Positions 35,029 through 44,500 of a stretch of DNA of 64,000 nt are shown one piece after another (the first letter of the stretch is position 1; every line of letters starts with the position of its first letter). Under the pieces are notes generated by a model that saw only the letters and a list, made by a program, of their open reading frames with translations, searched no databases and was not told the origin of the DNA. The position numbers and the translations under genes are program-made. The DNA is from UBA2336 sp965227265 (GTDB taxonomy: Bacteria; Bacteroidota; Bacteroidia; Cytophagales; Cyclobacteriaceae): NCBI GenBank assembly GCA_965227265.1, contig OZ245738.1, forward strand, positions 3,596,001 through 3,660,000. The letters run 5' to 3'.

Positions 35029-37713
35029 GTGAGCAGAGCTTTATTAACTACTTTATTTATCTGCATTTCAGGGATAGCTATCTCGCAAACTGTCCTTGAC
35101 ACGAAGATTGATGGAGTATCTCAAAATATTCCGCTAAAAAATTTTCTCGTTGATTTTGAGAAAAATAATCCAGTTAAATTCTTTTTTCTGGAAGACTGGC
35201 TTAGTCCTTACATAATTACTCCAACCGATAATGGTAAAATTCTTAAGGAAGCACTAACGGACATCCTGGGTCAGGAAGTTCGTTTTACGTTAATGTTTGA
35301 TTACGCAGTTGTTTTTTCTGTTGATCCTAAAATATTCATCCATAGCCAGGAATTAATTCAAAATGCCATTGCTCAGAAATGGGATCTGGAAGAGATAGTA
35401 ATTGGTGATAAAGAAAAAAGATCGTTATCAAAAAGTGTCACCATTCGAGGAGTCGTTAAGAGTGAGGCGGATAACCGGGCACTTGCGGGAGTTATTATTG
35501 AACTGGAAAATGGAATTCAAACGGTTACCGATGTCAATGGTCAATATGAGCTATTAATAACCCAAGGTGAGCATGTTGTGACTTATAAAATGTCAGAGTA
35601 CAATGAAAAGCTGATTATTTTAAAGATCTATCAAAATGGCACATTAAATATTTCATTAGGGGATAATCCTGTATTCCTTGACGAGGTTGTGATAACCGAT
35701 CAAAGGCTAAAGGATGTTAAAGTAGGTCAAAGTACCATTAGGATATCGGATATAAAGAGAGCTCCGACTTTTCTAGGTGAGGTTGATTTGGTTAAGTCCA
35801 TTCAAAGCCAGCCCGGAACCACTACTGTTAGTGAATTAGCTACAGGCTTTAATGTTCGTGGAGGAAGTGCTGACCAAAATTTAGTCTTATACGATGGAGT
35901 AGCAATTTTCAACACCTCGCACGCACTAGGATTTTTTAGTGCCTTTAACAGCAATGCTATAAGAAATGTCTCTTTCTACCGGGGAGGTATTCCGGTGCAA
36001 TATGGAGGAAGGGCATCTTCCGTTATGGATGTTACTTCAGCTGAGGGTAATCCCAATAAATGGAAATTATCGGGAGGCATAGGATTTATATCAACTGACA
36101 TCAATGTAGGCGGACCAATCAAACAAGACACTACATTAATTACTGCCTCTGTTCGTACGTCATACTCCGATTGGATATTGAATACGGTTAAATCAAAATA
36201 CGATCTTCAAAAAAGCTCATTGTCATTTTACGATGCATCAATAAAAGTTTCGCATAAGTTCAACAGCAAAACAAAAATTACTTTTTCCGGCTATACAAGC
36301 TCCGACAGATTTACACTTATTAATGATACATCCTATCACACCCGGAATTTTGCGGCTTCTCTAAAGCTTGATAAAACATTTGATGAAAGATTATCTGGAT
36401 CTATCGCGCTGGATTTTGGGAAGTATGCTTACACAATTGGAAAAGAAGATAGGTTTACCGGATTTGAACTGGATTATAGCATTACCTATCCATCCCTGAA
36501 AATTGATTTTAATTATGACGGGAAGCACAAGCTGGCATTTGGAATACACAATACGTTTTACACATTCAATCCAGGTATTCTTGGACCAACCTCAGGTGAG
36601 TCAAATTCAAACGCCATTCATATGCCCGAGGCCCGAGCATTGGAGTCAGGCATATATTTTAGCGATGCATTTCAAGTAAGCGATAAATTGTTTATAGAAG
36701 CCGGCTTGCGTTACTCATTGTTTAACAGAATGGGCGCAGCAACAGTTTATGAATATGCTTCGGGACGTCCCCGCGAGCAAGAGAACATTATTGATTCAAC
36801 AAAATATGGCAAGAATGAAATTGTGAAGACATACATGGGAATTGAACCTCGATTTTCAGCACGGTATGAGCTTACGGAAAACAGCTCATTAAAAATGGGG
36901 TACAATAGAATGAACCAATACCTACATATGATTACGAATACCGCTGCCATTACACCGATTGATATCTGGCATCCTTCCGATCCACACTTCAGGCCGCAAA
37001 TAGCAGATCAGATTTCACTGGGCTACTACAAGAGCACAAAAAAAGAAACGTATGAGGTATCGGCTGAAGTTTTCTATAAAGAAATAAAGAACGTACTTGA
37101 TTTTAAAGATGGAGCTGAATTGGTTCTCAACAAATACCTGGAAACTGCTTTATTAAAGGGGAAATCAACCAACTACGGAATTGAATTTTCAGTTAGTAAA
37201 GTACAAGGAAAATTAATTGCTTCCGGTAATTATACATACTCTCGCTCCCTGCGCCAGGTAAATGGCAAATTTGACTCTGAAAAAATCAATGATGGAAAAA
37301 TTTATCCCTCCAATTTTGATCAACCGCATATCGTTAATGTTAATTGGCGGTATGGGATAACAAAAAGAGTTTTTTTCTCCGGCAACTTCACGTATCATAC
37401 AGGCAGGCCTATCTCCTTTCCGGTTAGTTCATACTCAGTTGATGGCACTCCCATCGCTGATTTTTCGGAGAGAAATAAATACAGAATACCGGACTATCAT
37501 CGAATGGATATTGCCTTCATTATAGAGGCGAGTCACAAAAAAAGAAAGCGTGTCTATGATGGCAACTGGGTCGTTTCATTTTACAATGTTTACGCAAGAA
37601 AGAATGTTTATACCGTCTTTTTTGCAAGCGATGAAAATGGAAATTTGCGGCCGTATAAATTATCTGTTATTGGAGCGATTATACCTTCTGTTACTTACAG
37701 GTTTACCATATGA
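35029..37713 (+). CDS. TonB-dependent outer-membrane receptor with STN and carboxypeptidase-like domains
   Basis: 894 residues from a GTG at 35029. Order: signal peptide (1-19), an STN-like short N-terminal domain (~25-105), a carboxypeptidase-regulatory-like domain (~143-215, 'TIRGVVKSEADNRALAGV'), plug (~245-350, 'GFNVRGGSADQNLVLYDGVA') and a beta-barrel ending in 'IIPSVTYRFTI'. It should import an unknown ligand through the outer membrane with TonB energy. An STN domain often means a FecR/ECF-sigma signalling link, but no such genes are nearby. The DUF4249 gene overlaps its stop by 4 nt. An inverted repeat GATTAAA/TTTAATC lies ~60 nt upstream. Confidence 0.94.
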   Translation: MSRALLTTLFICISGIAISQTVLDTKIDGVSQNIPLKNFLVDFEKNNPVKFFFLEDWLSPYIITPTDNGKILKEALTDILGQEVRFTLMFDYAVVFSVDPKIFIHSQELIQNAIAQKWDLEEIVIGDKEKRSLSKSVTIRGVVKSEADNRALAGVIIELENGIQTVTDVNGQYELLITQGEHVVTYKMSEYNEKLIILKIYQNGTLNISLGDNPVFLDEVVITDQRLKDVKVGQSTIRISDIKRAPTFLGEVDLVKSIQSQPGTTTVSELATGFNVRGGSADQNLVLYDGVAIFNTSHALGFFSAFNSNAIRNVSFYRGGIPVQYGGRASSVMDVTSAEGNPNKWKLSGGIGFISTDINVGGPIKQDTTLITASVRTSYSDWILNTVKSKYDLQKSSLSFYDASIKVSHKFNSKTKITFSGYTSSDRFTLINDTSYHTRNFAASLKLDKTFDERLSGSIALDFGKYAYTIGKEDRFTGFELDYSITYPSLKIDFNYDGKHKLAFGIHNTFYTFNPGILGPTSGESNSNAIHMPEARALESGIYFSDAFQVSDKLFIEAGLRYSLFNRMGAATVYEYASGRPREQENIIDSTKYGKNEIVKTYMGIEPRFSARYELTENSSLKMGYNRMNQYLHMITNTAAITPIDIWHPSDPHFRPQIADQISLGYYKSTKKETYEVSAEVFYKEIKNVLDFKDGAELVLNKYLETALLKGKSTNYGIEFSVSKVQGKLIASGNYTYSRSLRQVNGKFDSEKINDGKIYPSNFDQPHIVNVNWRYGITKRVFFSGNFTYHTGRPISFPVSSYSVDGTPIADFSERNKYRIPDYHRMDIAFIIEASHKKRKRVYDGNWVVSFYNVYARKNVYTVFFASDENGNLRPYKLSVIGAIIPSVTYRFTI

Positions 37714-38783
37714 GTATAAAGCTGACAAAGCATTGGTTGATTATGCTGTTTCTTTTAACAGCATGTGTGGAACGATTTGACATTCCATCAATCCATAATG
37801 TGCCCCGTATTGTTGTCGATGGAATGATCACCAATGAACCTGGACCATACACCGTTGAAGTATACATGTCATCCGGAATAAATGAAAATCCCAATGAAGC
37901 AAAACGTATTGAAGATGCAGTGGTGTCAATATCAGACGATGCAGGAAATACTGAGATTTTAACAGAGGAGTCGGCTGGTGTTTATAAAACTATGGCAGGT
38001 GGTATTCAAGGGATCGTGGGCAGAACATATCAATTAAAATTTACCACGCAGGATGGCTTACGTTATGAATCCCCACCGGCTAAAATGGAACCGGCAGGAA
38101 CGATTGACAATCTTTATTTCGAGTTTAAATACAATGAAATTAATGGTCATGATCCTTTTCTTCCTCAACATGTTGTGGCGATATACATGGATGGAAAAGG
38201 AGAAAGCGGGTCACCTAATTATATGAGATGGCGGTGGTCAAGTATATTCGAAGCCACCACTTCTCCTCAACTTCGAACAGAATGGATAGATGGTGTTGAG
38301 ACCCCCGCACCTCCGCCATGTAGTGTACCAATTTGCACTTGTTGCCATTGTTGGGTGCGTCAAAAGGGCAGCTCCATTAATGTTTCTAATAATCATATCT
38401 CGAATGAAGTTAACTTTAATAAGGTCTTGCTTATTAAAATCCCGGTAGATTCCTGGACATTTAGTGAGCGCTATTATTTAGAAGCCCAGCAACTTAGTAT
38501 TCAGAAGGATGTTCATGACTTCTGGAAGTTGGTCGCTGTCCAGCAACAAGGTGGTACTAATATTTTTCAACCTAATACTGCTTCTGTAAAAGGAAACATT
38601 ACGTGTATTGATAATCCAAAAGAAAAAGTTTACGGAGTTTTTTCCGTTTCAGCCATTGTTAAAGAAGGTATTTATATTGATCGATACGATTTGCCGGATA
38701 TTCCTCCGTTCCCTTCGGTGGTAACATCTCCTTGTGTAGGTTATTTTAAAAACGCTACCTATGAGAAGCCTGGGTTTTGGTAG
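37710..38783 (+). CDS. DUF4249 outer-membrane lipoprotein
   Basis: 357 residues. Lipoprotein signal with 'LFLLTACVERFDIPS', then a beta-rich DUF4249 body ('RIVVDGMITNEPGPYTVEVYM', shortened here to its first part, is the family's N-terminal signature). DUF4249 genes commonly follow a TonB receptor, as this one does with a 4-nt overlap, and are presumed to be the surface partner of the receptor. A cysteine-rich insert 'CSVPICTCCHCW' in the middle is unusual and could bind metal. The final ~20 codons lie in a duplicated DNA segment. Confidence 0.88.
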   Translation: MSIKLTKHWLIMLFLLTACVERFDIPSIHNVPRIVVDGMITNEPGPYTVEVYMSSGINENPNEAKRIEDAVVSISDDAGNTEILTEESAGVYKTMAGGIQGIVGRTYQLKFTTQDGLRYESPPAKMEPAGTIDNLYFEFKYNEINGHDPFLPQHVVAIYMDGKGESGSPNYMRWRWSSIFEATTSPQLRTEWIDGVETPAPPPCSVPICTCCHCWVRQKGSSINVSNNHISNEVNFNKVLLIKIPVDSWTFSERYYLEAQQLSIQKDVHDFWKLVAVQQQGGTNIFQPNTASVKGNITCIDNPKEKVYGVFSVSAIVKEGIYIDRYDLPDIPPFPSVVTSPCVGYFKNATYEKPGFW

Positions 38784-38910
38784 ACCGCATTTAATCCAAT
38801 GGGGAAATGTTATCAGTGCTGAATAAATCTTGGGTCTCCAGTAACACCTGTTCGTTGTGTATAATTTTTTTAAAAAAGCACCTATGAGAAGCCTAGTTTT
38901 TGGTAGAACG
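38721..38910 (+). repeat. Imperfect ~70-bp direct duplication at a gene junction
   Basis: 38721-38787 and 38841-38910 are near copies offset by ~123 nt; both contain ACCTATGAGAAGCCT and end in TTTTGGTAGA. The first copy encodes the tail of the DUF4249 protein, the second provides the start codon of the next gene in a different frame. Read in that second frame, the first copy would encode 'MRSLGFGRP', against 'MRSLVFGRT' in the gene. Confidence 0.8.
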
Positions 38911-41250
38911 TATAAATTTTTTGGATTCATAGCACTGGTAGGCATCATACTATGTCTTACAGCTTTGCAGCAAGATGATTTTTTTGTAAGGATCCAAAAG
39001 AAGTTATCGGCATACTATGAAAACAGAGCTCCTTTAAAATTGTCGTTATTTTTAAATCAACCTGCTTATGTCCCGGGTGATACACTTTATTTTAACGTCA
39101 GCTTGTTGGTTGCTGATAATTTAAGACCAGTAGCGGGCACCTCAACAATTAATATAAGCCTTGTTGACTCGCTGGGTAAAATAATAAGTAATCAAAAGAT
39201 AAGAATTTTTGATGGAAGGGGGTTTAACCAGGTGGTTGTTTCAAATAGCGTAAAACCTGGACTCTATACACTTGTTGCATACAATGAATGGATGAGAAAT
39301 GGAGATGAATCATTGTTTGCACACAGCCGCATACGGATTGCAGGCGATAAAAAAATCACGAAGGAACAGCGCTATGATTTTGATTTCTTTCCTGAGGGCG
39401 GACATATAATAGAAGAAATCAGCAACAAGATAATATTCACAGGCTCTCCCTCATCCACAGTAGAAATAAGAAGCACGGACAAACAATTTTCAGAAACCCT
39501 AAAATTGAACGAAGTCGGTATGGGAGTTTTTTTTCTTACTCCAAGACAAAATACATCTTATTACGTGACTTCAGGAGCATCCAGAAAGGATATCGTTTCG
39601 GAGAAGGATGGTGTCGGATTGTTGGTAACAGCTTCCGAAGATGCTTCTCTCCAGTGCAAACTGCAAATACCTGCAACGTCTGTGTTAAGAAACCAAACCT
39701 TAAGACTGGTACTCTCATCGCACAGTCAGTTGTATTTTGGAGCAACTATAAATTTTAAGACTAAATCAGATGTTAACATCAAAATCCCTCGTAAGGATAT
39801 TGATGAATCATTGTCAATGATTACAATTTTTGGTAGTGATGAATCAGTTCTTGCTCAACGAATGGTTCAGATTTCTTTCCCAAAAACTGAATCTAAAATT
39901 CTATTGACTGGGATTAATCAAACGTATCATCCGCGCGAAAAGGTTGTAATAGACCTGGATGTTCCTCCGGGCAAATCAATTATTTCGATGACTGTATTCA
40001 ATACTGATTTTTTCATGCCTGAAGAAATGGATTATGACTTTAAGAATTCAGTTGAAACGTTTTTGGATTTACCGTTTAATGGGCTAGCAATACCTCAAAA
40101 ATTGAAGGAAAATATAGGCTCTGAACAATGGAATGATTTTCTGATCACGCAAAAGTGGCTTGGCTTTTCATGGCCGGATGTTTTAAATGATAAAACGAGA
40201 AATAACTATCCACTCGAAAAATACCTTGTGTTTAAAGGCAAGGTTATACGGAGAGACGGAACCCCTTTTCAGGACACAACCCGTGTTAGCTTTTTTTTAC
40301 AAAAAAGTAAAGAAACCTATACGGTTGAGTTGAATAGTAAAGGTGAATTTGATTTTCCCCTCATTTTTGATTTTTATGATGAAGAAGAGGTTTATTATAT
40401 AGTGAAAGATCGGAATGGGTCAATACGCGATGTGGCGATTGAAATTTCAAATGATTCAATGGTAAAATTTTATCACAGTGGATTTCATCCATCATCTCAG
40501 CCAGACAGTCTTACTGTTTTTTCAAAAAGGAAAAATACGCTCGACAGTTCTTTTAACACCATGCTTAAAACTGTGAGTTTTTCAAAAGCTGAAAATCGTA
40601 ATCAGTCAATTGAAAAATGGGAGTTGACTCCGGATATAACTATTCAGTTGAAAGATTACATATTATTCCCAAGTATGCCGGAAACAATTCGTGAAATTGT
40701 TCCCTACCTAAGTTATGGATTAAAAAACGGCCGGGACATTGTGAGGGTTCAGCTTAAAGACGATTCTGTAAATCCACCTATGGTTAGAGCAGGAAGTGAA
40801 GATCCCATTTATATTATTGATGGAGTAGTAACGGACAATACAAATTACTTCATAAACCTTTCACCGAGTGAAGTTGCCAACATTCAGGTGATTTTTAATG
40901 AAGCTAAACTTGCCCGGGTTGAATTTGGCGAAAACGGAATTGTAATAGTTGAAACAAAAATTAACAATAACCATAAAAATGTGCCTAGGAGTGAGACCGT
41001 GTTCAGGGTAAATGGACTTACCAAAGCAAAGGCTTTTAATCAAACAGTTAACGAGAGCAGTAATTTGAGAGTTCCCAAATTCAATACAACGCTTTATTTT
41101 AATCCGCAGATCATTACGGATAAGAATGGGAAGGCAACGATATCATTTTATACTCCAGACAATACCGGAAATTTCAGAGTTCGTGCACAAGGATTCAACA
41201 GTACTGGAGAACCTTTTAGTATAGAAAAGGATTTTACTGTCAAATTCTAA
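38884..41250 (+). CDS. MG2/alpha-2-macroglobulin-like envelope protein with plug-like segment
   Basis: 788 residues from the ATG at 38884 (a GTG at 38857 is in frame but adds only nine residues from a duplicated segment). A hydrophobic N-terminal segment ('FFGFIALVGIILCLTALQ') is a signal or anchor. An MG2-type beta domain follows ('LFLNQPAYVPGDTLYFNVSL'), then more beta repeats, a plug-like stretch near ~645-700 ('DPIYIIDGVV'), and an A2M-like end ('FYTPDNTGNFRVRAQGF'). There is no thioester motif. Together with the upstream receptor and DUF4249 lipoprotein it forms a recurrent Bacteroidota trio of unknown role. Confidence 0.82.
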   Translation: MRSLVFGRTYKFFGFIALVGIILCLTALQQDDFFVRIQKKLSAYYENRAPLKLSLFLNQPAYVPGDTLYFNVSLLVADNLRPVAGTSTINISLVDSLGKIISNQKIRIFDGRGFNQVVVSNSVKPGLYTLVAYNEWMRNGDESLFAHSRIRIAGDKKITKEQRYDFDFFPEGGHIIEEISNKIIFTGSPSSTVEIRSTDKQFSETLKLNEVGMGVFFLTPRQNTSYYVTSGASRKDIVSEKDGVGLLVTASEDASLQCKLQIPATSVLRNQTLRLVLSSHSQLYFGATINFKTKSDVNIKIPRKDIDESLSMITIFGSDESVLAQRMVQISFPKTESKILLTGINQTYHPREKVVIDLDVPPGKSIISMTVFNTDFFMPEEMDYDFKNSVETFLDLPFNGLAIPQKLKENIGSEQWNDFLITQKWLGFSWPDVLNDKTRNNYPLEKYLVFKGKVIRRDGTPFQDTTRVSFFLQKSKETYTVELNSKGEFDFPLIFDFYDEEEVYYIVKDRNGSIRDVAIEISNDSMVKFYHSGFHPSSQPDSLTVFSKRKNTLDSSFNTMLKTVSFSKAENRNQSIEKWELTPDITIQLKDYILFPSMPETIREIVPYLSYGLKNGRDIVRVQLKDDSVNPPMVRAGSEDPIYIIDGVVTDNTNYFINLSPSEVANIQVIFNEAKLARVEFGENGIVIVETKINNNHKNVPRSETVFRVNGLTKAKAFNQTVNESSNLRVPKFNTTLYFNPQIITDKNGKATISFYTPDNTGNFRVRAQGFNSTGEPFSIEKDFTVKF

Positions 41251-41592
41251 ATTTAAAATACTGTAATGCTGCCTGCGAAGCATTGAATTGCCAGCTATAC
41301 GTTACCTTTTTCAACACGAATCATATCGGCTATCAATCTAACCGTAATCCTAGATAGTCTTACTTAGGTATTTATACCCGTCAGGGAACATCGCTTAACG
41401 TAGATTCAGGCTTAAATGTCTGACGATATTTTAGCCTTTAGCAATGCTTTAACGAATGCAATCGTTTTCGGAAGTAAATTCTGTCTAAATAACATAGTAC
41501 AGATTAATATTTTGTCAGAAAACGCATTGCACAGAATTTTGAATCGTTAATTTTATTACCCCAGTATTAAATTTTGTTTCCCTTTTCAAGGA
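41251..41592. other. 342-bp intergenic region before gltB
   Basis: AT-rich, no convincing gene. It holds a 9-bp inverted repeat AAATTCTGT (41476-41484) and ACAGAATTT (41531-41539) and, close to the gltB start, TTAAATTTTG, a loose -7 box. I take it as the gltB control region; no riboswitch-like structure was recognised. Confidence 0.5.
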
Positions 41593-44500
41593 ATGATGAA
41601 CAACCACTTAAAGAATTCAGGTAAAGGTCTGTACACACCCGAGCTTGAGCATGATGCCTGTGGCATTGGTTTTATTGCCAACATTAATGGCCGGAAAACA
41701 AATCAAACCCTTTCGGATGCCCTTACTATGCTCGAGAACATGGAGCATCGCGGGGGTAAAGGAGCCAGTCCGAAAACCGGAGATGGTGCCGGTGTATTGT
41801 TGCAAATCCCACACGACTTTTTTGTGGAAGAGTCAAATCGCCTCGGCTTTGCGCTTCCTCCTCTTGGAAAGTACGGAGCCGGTATGGTATTTTTTCCGCG
41901 CAACAAAAAAGTAATGAATGCCTGTCGCGAATTGCTGCGCAAAAACATTCAGCAGTTAGGACTTGAGTTGTTAGGCTGGCGTTCTGTTCCGGTTGACCAT
42001 AGTATTCCGGGTCCGGGCGCTGCAGAGGTTGAGCCCGTTATCGAGCAAGTATTTGTAAAACCAAAAGATGAGAGCATTGATGCCGATGCTTTTGAACGCA
42101 AACTTTTTGTATTGCGAAACTTTACCACGCATTCGGTAACGCGTGATGTAAAAGGAAGTAACAAAGAGTTTTATATTCCAAGCCTTTCTTCTAGGACAAT
42201 TATTTATAAGGGCCAGCTTCGTACCGAGCAACTCAGAGCTTACTTCTATGACTTACAAGATCAACGATTAAAAACCGCGCTTGCACTTGTTCACTCCCGG
42301 TTCTCTACGAATACATTTCCGAATTGGAAGCTTGCCCAACCATTCCGTTACATCGCGCACAATGGTGAAATCAACACCATTCGTGGTAACGTGAACAAAA
42401 TGAAATCGAAAGAAGCATTATTCAAATCAACCTTGTTCACCGATGAGGAATTGAAAATGCTTTTGCCGATCACTAATCCGGAAGGATCGGACTCTGCTAA
42501 CCTCGATGCATTGGTTGAGATGCTCGTGCTATCCGGCAGACCGATTCCACATGTGCTTATGATGCTCGTACCGGAGGCATGGCAGGATAATAAATTGATG
42601 GATAAGCACCGGAAGGCATTTTATAAATACCATGCTTCGATGATGGAGCCGTGGGATGGCCCGGCCGCATTGGTCTTCACCGATGGTTGCAGAATTGGCG
42701 CAACACTTGATCGTAACGGACTCAGACCTTTACGCTATTGCATTACGCGTACCGGTAAAGTAATCGCAGCCTCAGAAGCAGGAGCGTTGCCGGTTGATCC
42801 AAAAGAGATTTTAGAGAAAGGCCGGATTACTCCGGGTAAGATGCTGGTTGTTGATCTCGAGAAAGGAAAAGTGCTGGGAGATGATGTTGTTAAGAGAACT
42901 GTATACGAAGGCAAGCCTTACTATGAATGGATTAAAGAAAATCGTTTAAAGCTTCGTCTTGAGCCTGAACAGAAATCGTTTAAGAATGTTTTTGACGAGA
43001 AGACTTTATTACAAAGACAAAATGCATACGGCTTTACAGCGGAAGACTTGAAAACAATTCTCACACCCATGGCGGCTACGGGCTACGAAGCCATTGGCTC
43101 GATGGGTGATGATACACCGCACGCAGTGCTTTCAAAAGAGAGTCGTCACATTTCAAATTATTTCCGACAACATTTTGCACAAGTAAGTAATCCACCTATT
43201 GATCCGATTCGTGAAAGATTGGTAATGTCCTTATTTACCCGCATTGGTGTGAGCTTGAATGTGCTTGAAGAAACTCCAAAGCATACAAACCAAATTCATA
43301 TTGGACAACCGGTTTTATTAAATTCTGATCTTGAAAAACTAAAGCATCTCCCGGCTCACGGTTTTGATTACGCAGTGCTCAACTCAGTATTTAAAGCGGA
43401 TGGGAAACCCGGTCGATTAGAAGAAGCCATTAAAAAGATTTGTGCAGAAGCTGAAAAAGCAGTTAAGGAAGGCAAGAAGATCATTGTTATCTCCGATAGA
43501 AACATCAATACAGAGTATGCGCCAATTCCATCCATGTTGGCTATTGGTGCAGTACATCATTCGCTTGTTGAAAAAAGATTACGCGCGCTCACCGGATTGC
43601 TAGTAGAAGCCGGAGATGTTTGGGAAGTTCATCACTTCGCAACCATTATTGGCTATGGAGCAAGTGCGGTGAATCCCTACATGGCGTTTGAAACCATTCA
43701 TTCACTTAACAGCAAAAACGCATTTAATAAAACCATTTCTGACGATCAGGCTTTTGCTAATTATCAAAAAGCGATTGGTAATGGGTTGCTAAAAGTGATG
43801 TCGAAGATGGGCATCAGTACGCTACAGTCGTATCAATCATCACAAATTTTTGAAGCACTTGGTATTGGAAGCGATGTGATTGAAAAATGTTTCCGAGGAA
43901 CGATTAGTCGCATTGAAGGAATGTCATTCGATGACCTCGCGAAAGAAGTATTGATTCGTCATGATTTGGCGTTTGAAAACCAGCATAACGATTTACAGGT
44001 TGGCGGAATCTATCAATGGAAACGAAGAGGCGAGAAGCATTTGTTCAGTCCGGAGATTATTCACTTGCTACAGTATTCCACCAAATCGAACAACTACGAA
44101 CTCTATAGAAAATACGCGGATAAGATCAATAACCTCGCAGAAGATACTATTACGTTCCGTGGGTTATTTGAATTTAAGAAGCGCAACGCGGTTCCGCTCA
44201 ACGAAGTTGAACCCATTGAAGAAATCTTTAAACGGTTTGCGACAGGCGCCATGTCGTTTGGTTCCATTTCGCATGAAGCACATTCAACGTTGGCAATTGC
44301 TATGAATCGTTTGGGGGGAAAAAGCAATAGTGGTGAAGGTGGTGAAGATGAGATGCGCTATGAAAGGAAGGAGAATGGTGACTGGGAGCGTTCAGCTATC
44401 AAACAAGTTGCTTCCGGTCGATTCGGAGTAACAAGTCATTACTTGACCAATGCTGAAGAGTTGCAAATAAAAATGGCGCAAGGTGCTAAACCGGGTGAAG

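Noticed and set aside
41253..41328. Short minus-strand frame reading 'KKVTYSWQFNASQAALQYF'
   Set aside because: Only ~24 codons, a stop lies just upstream and no family is recognised; likely chance.
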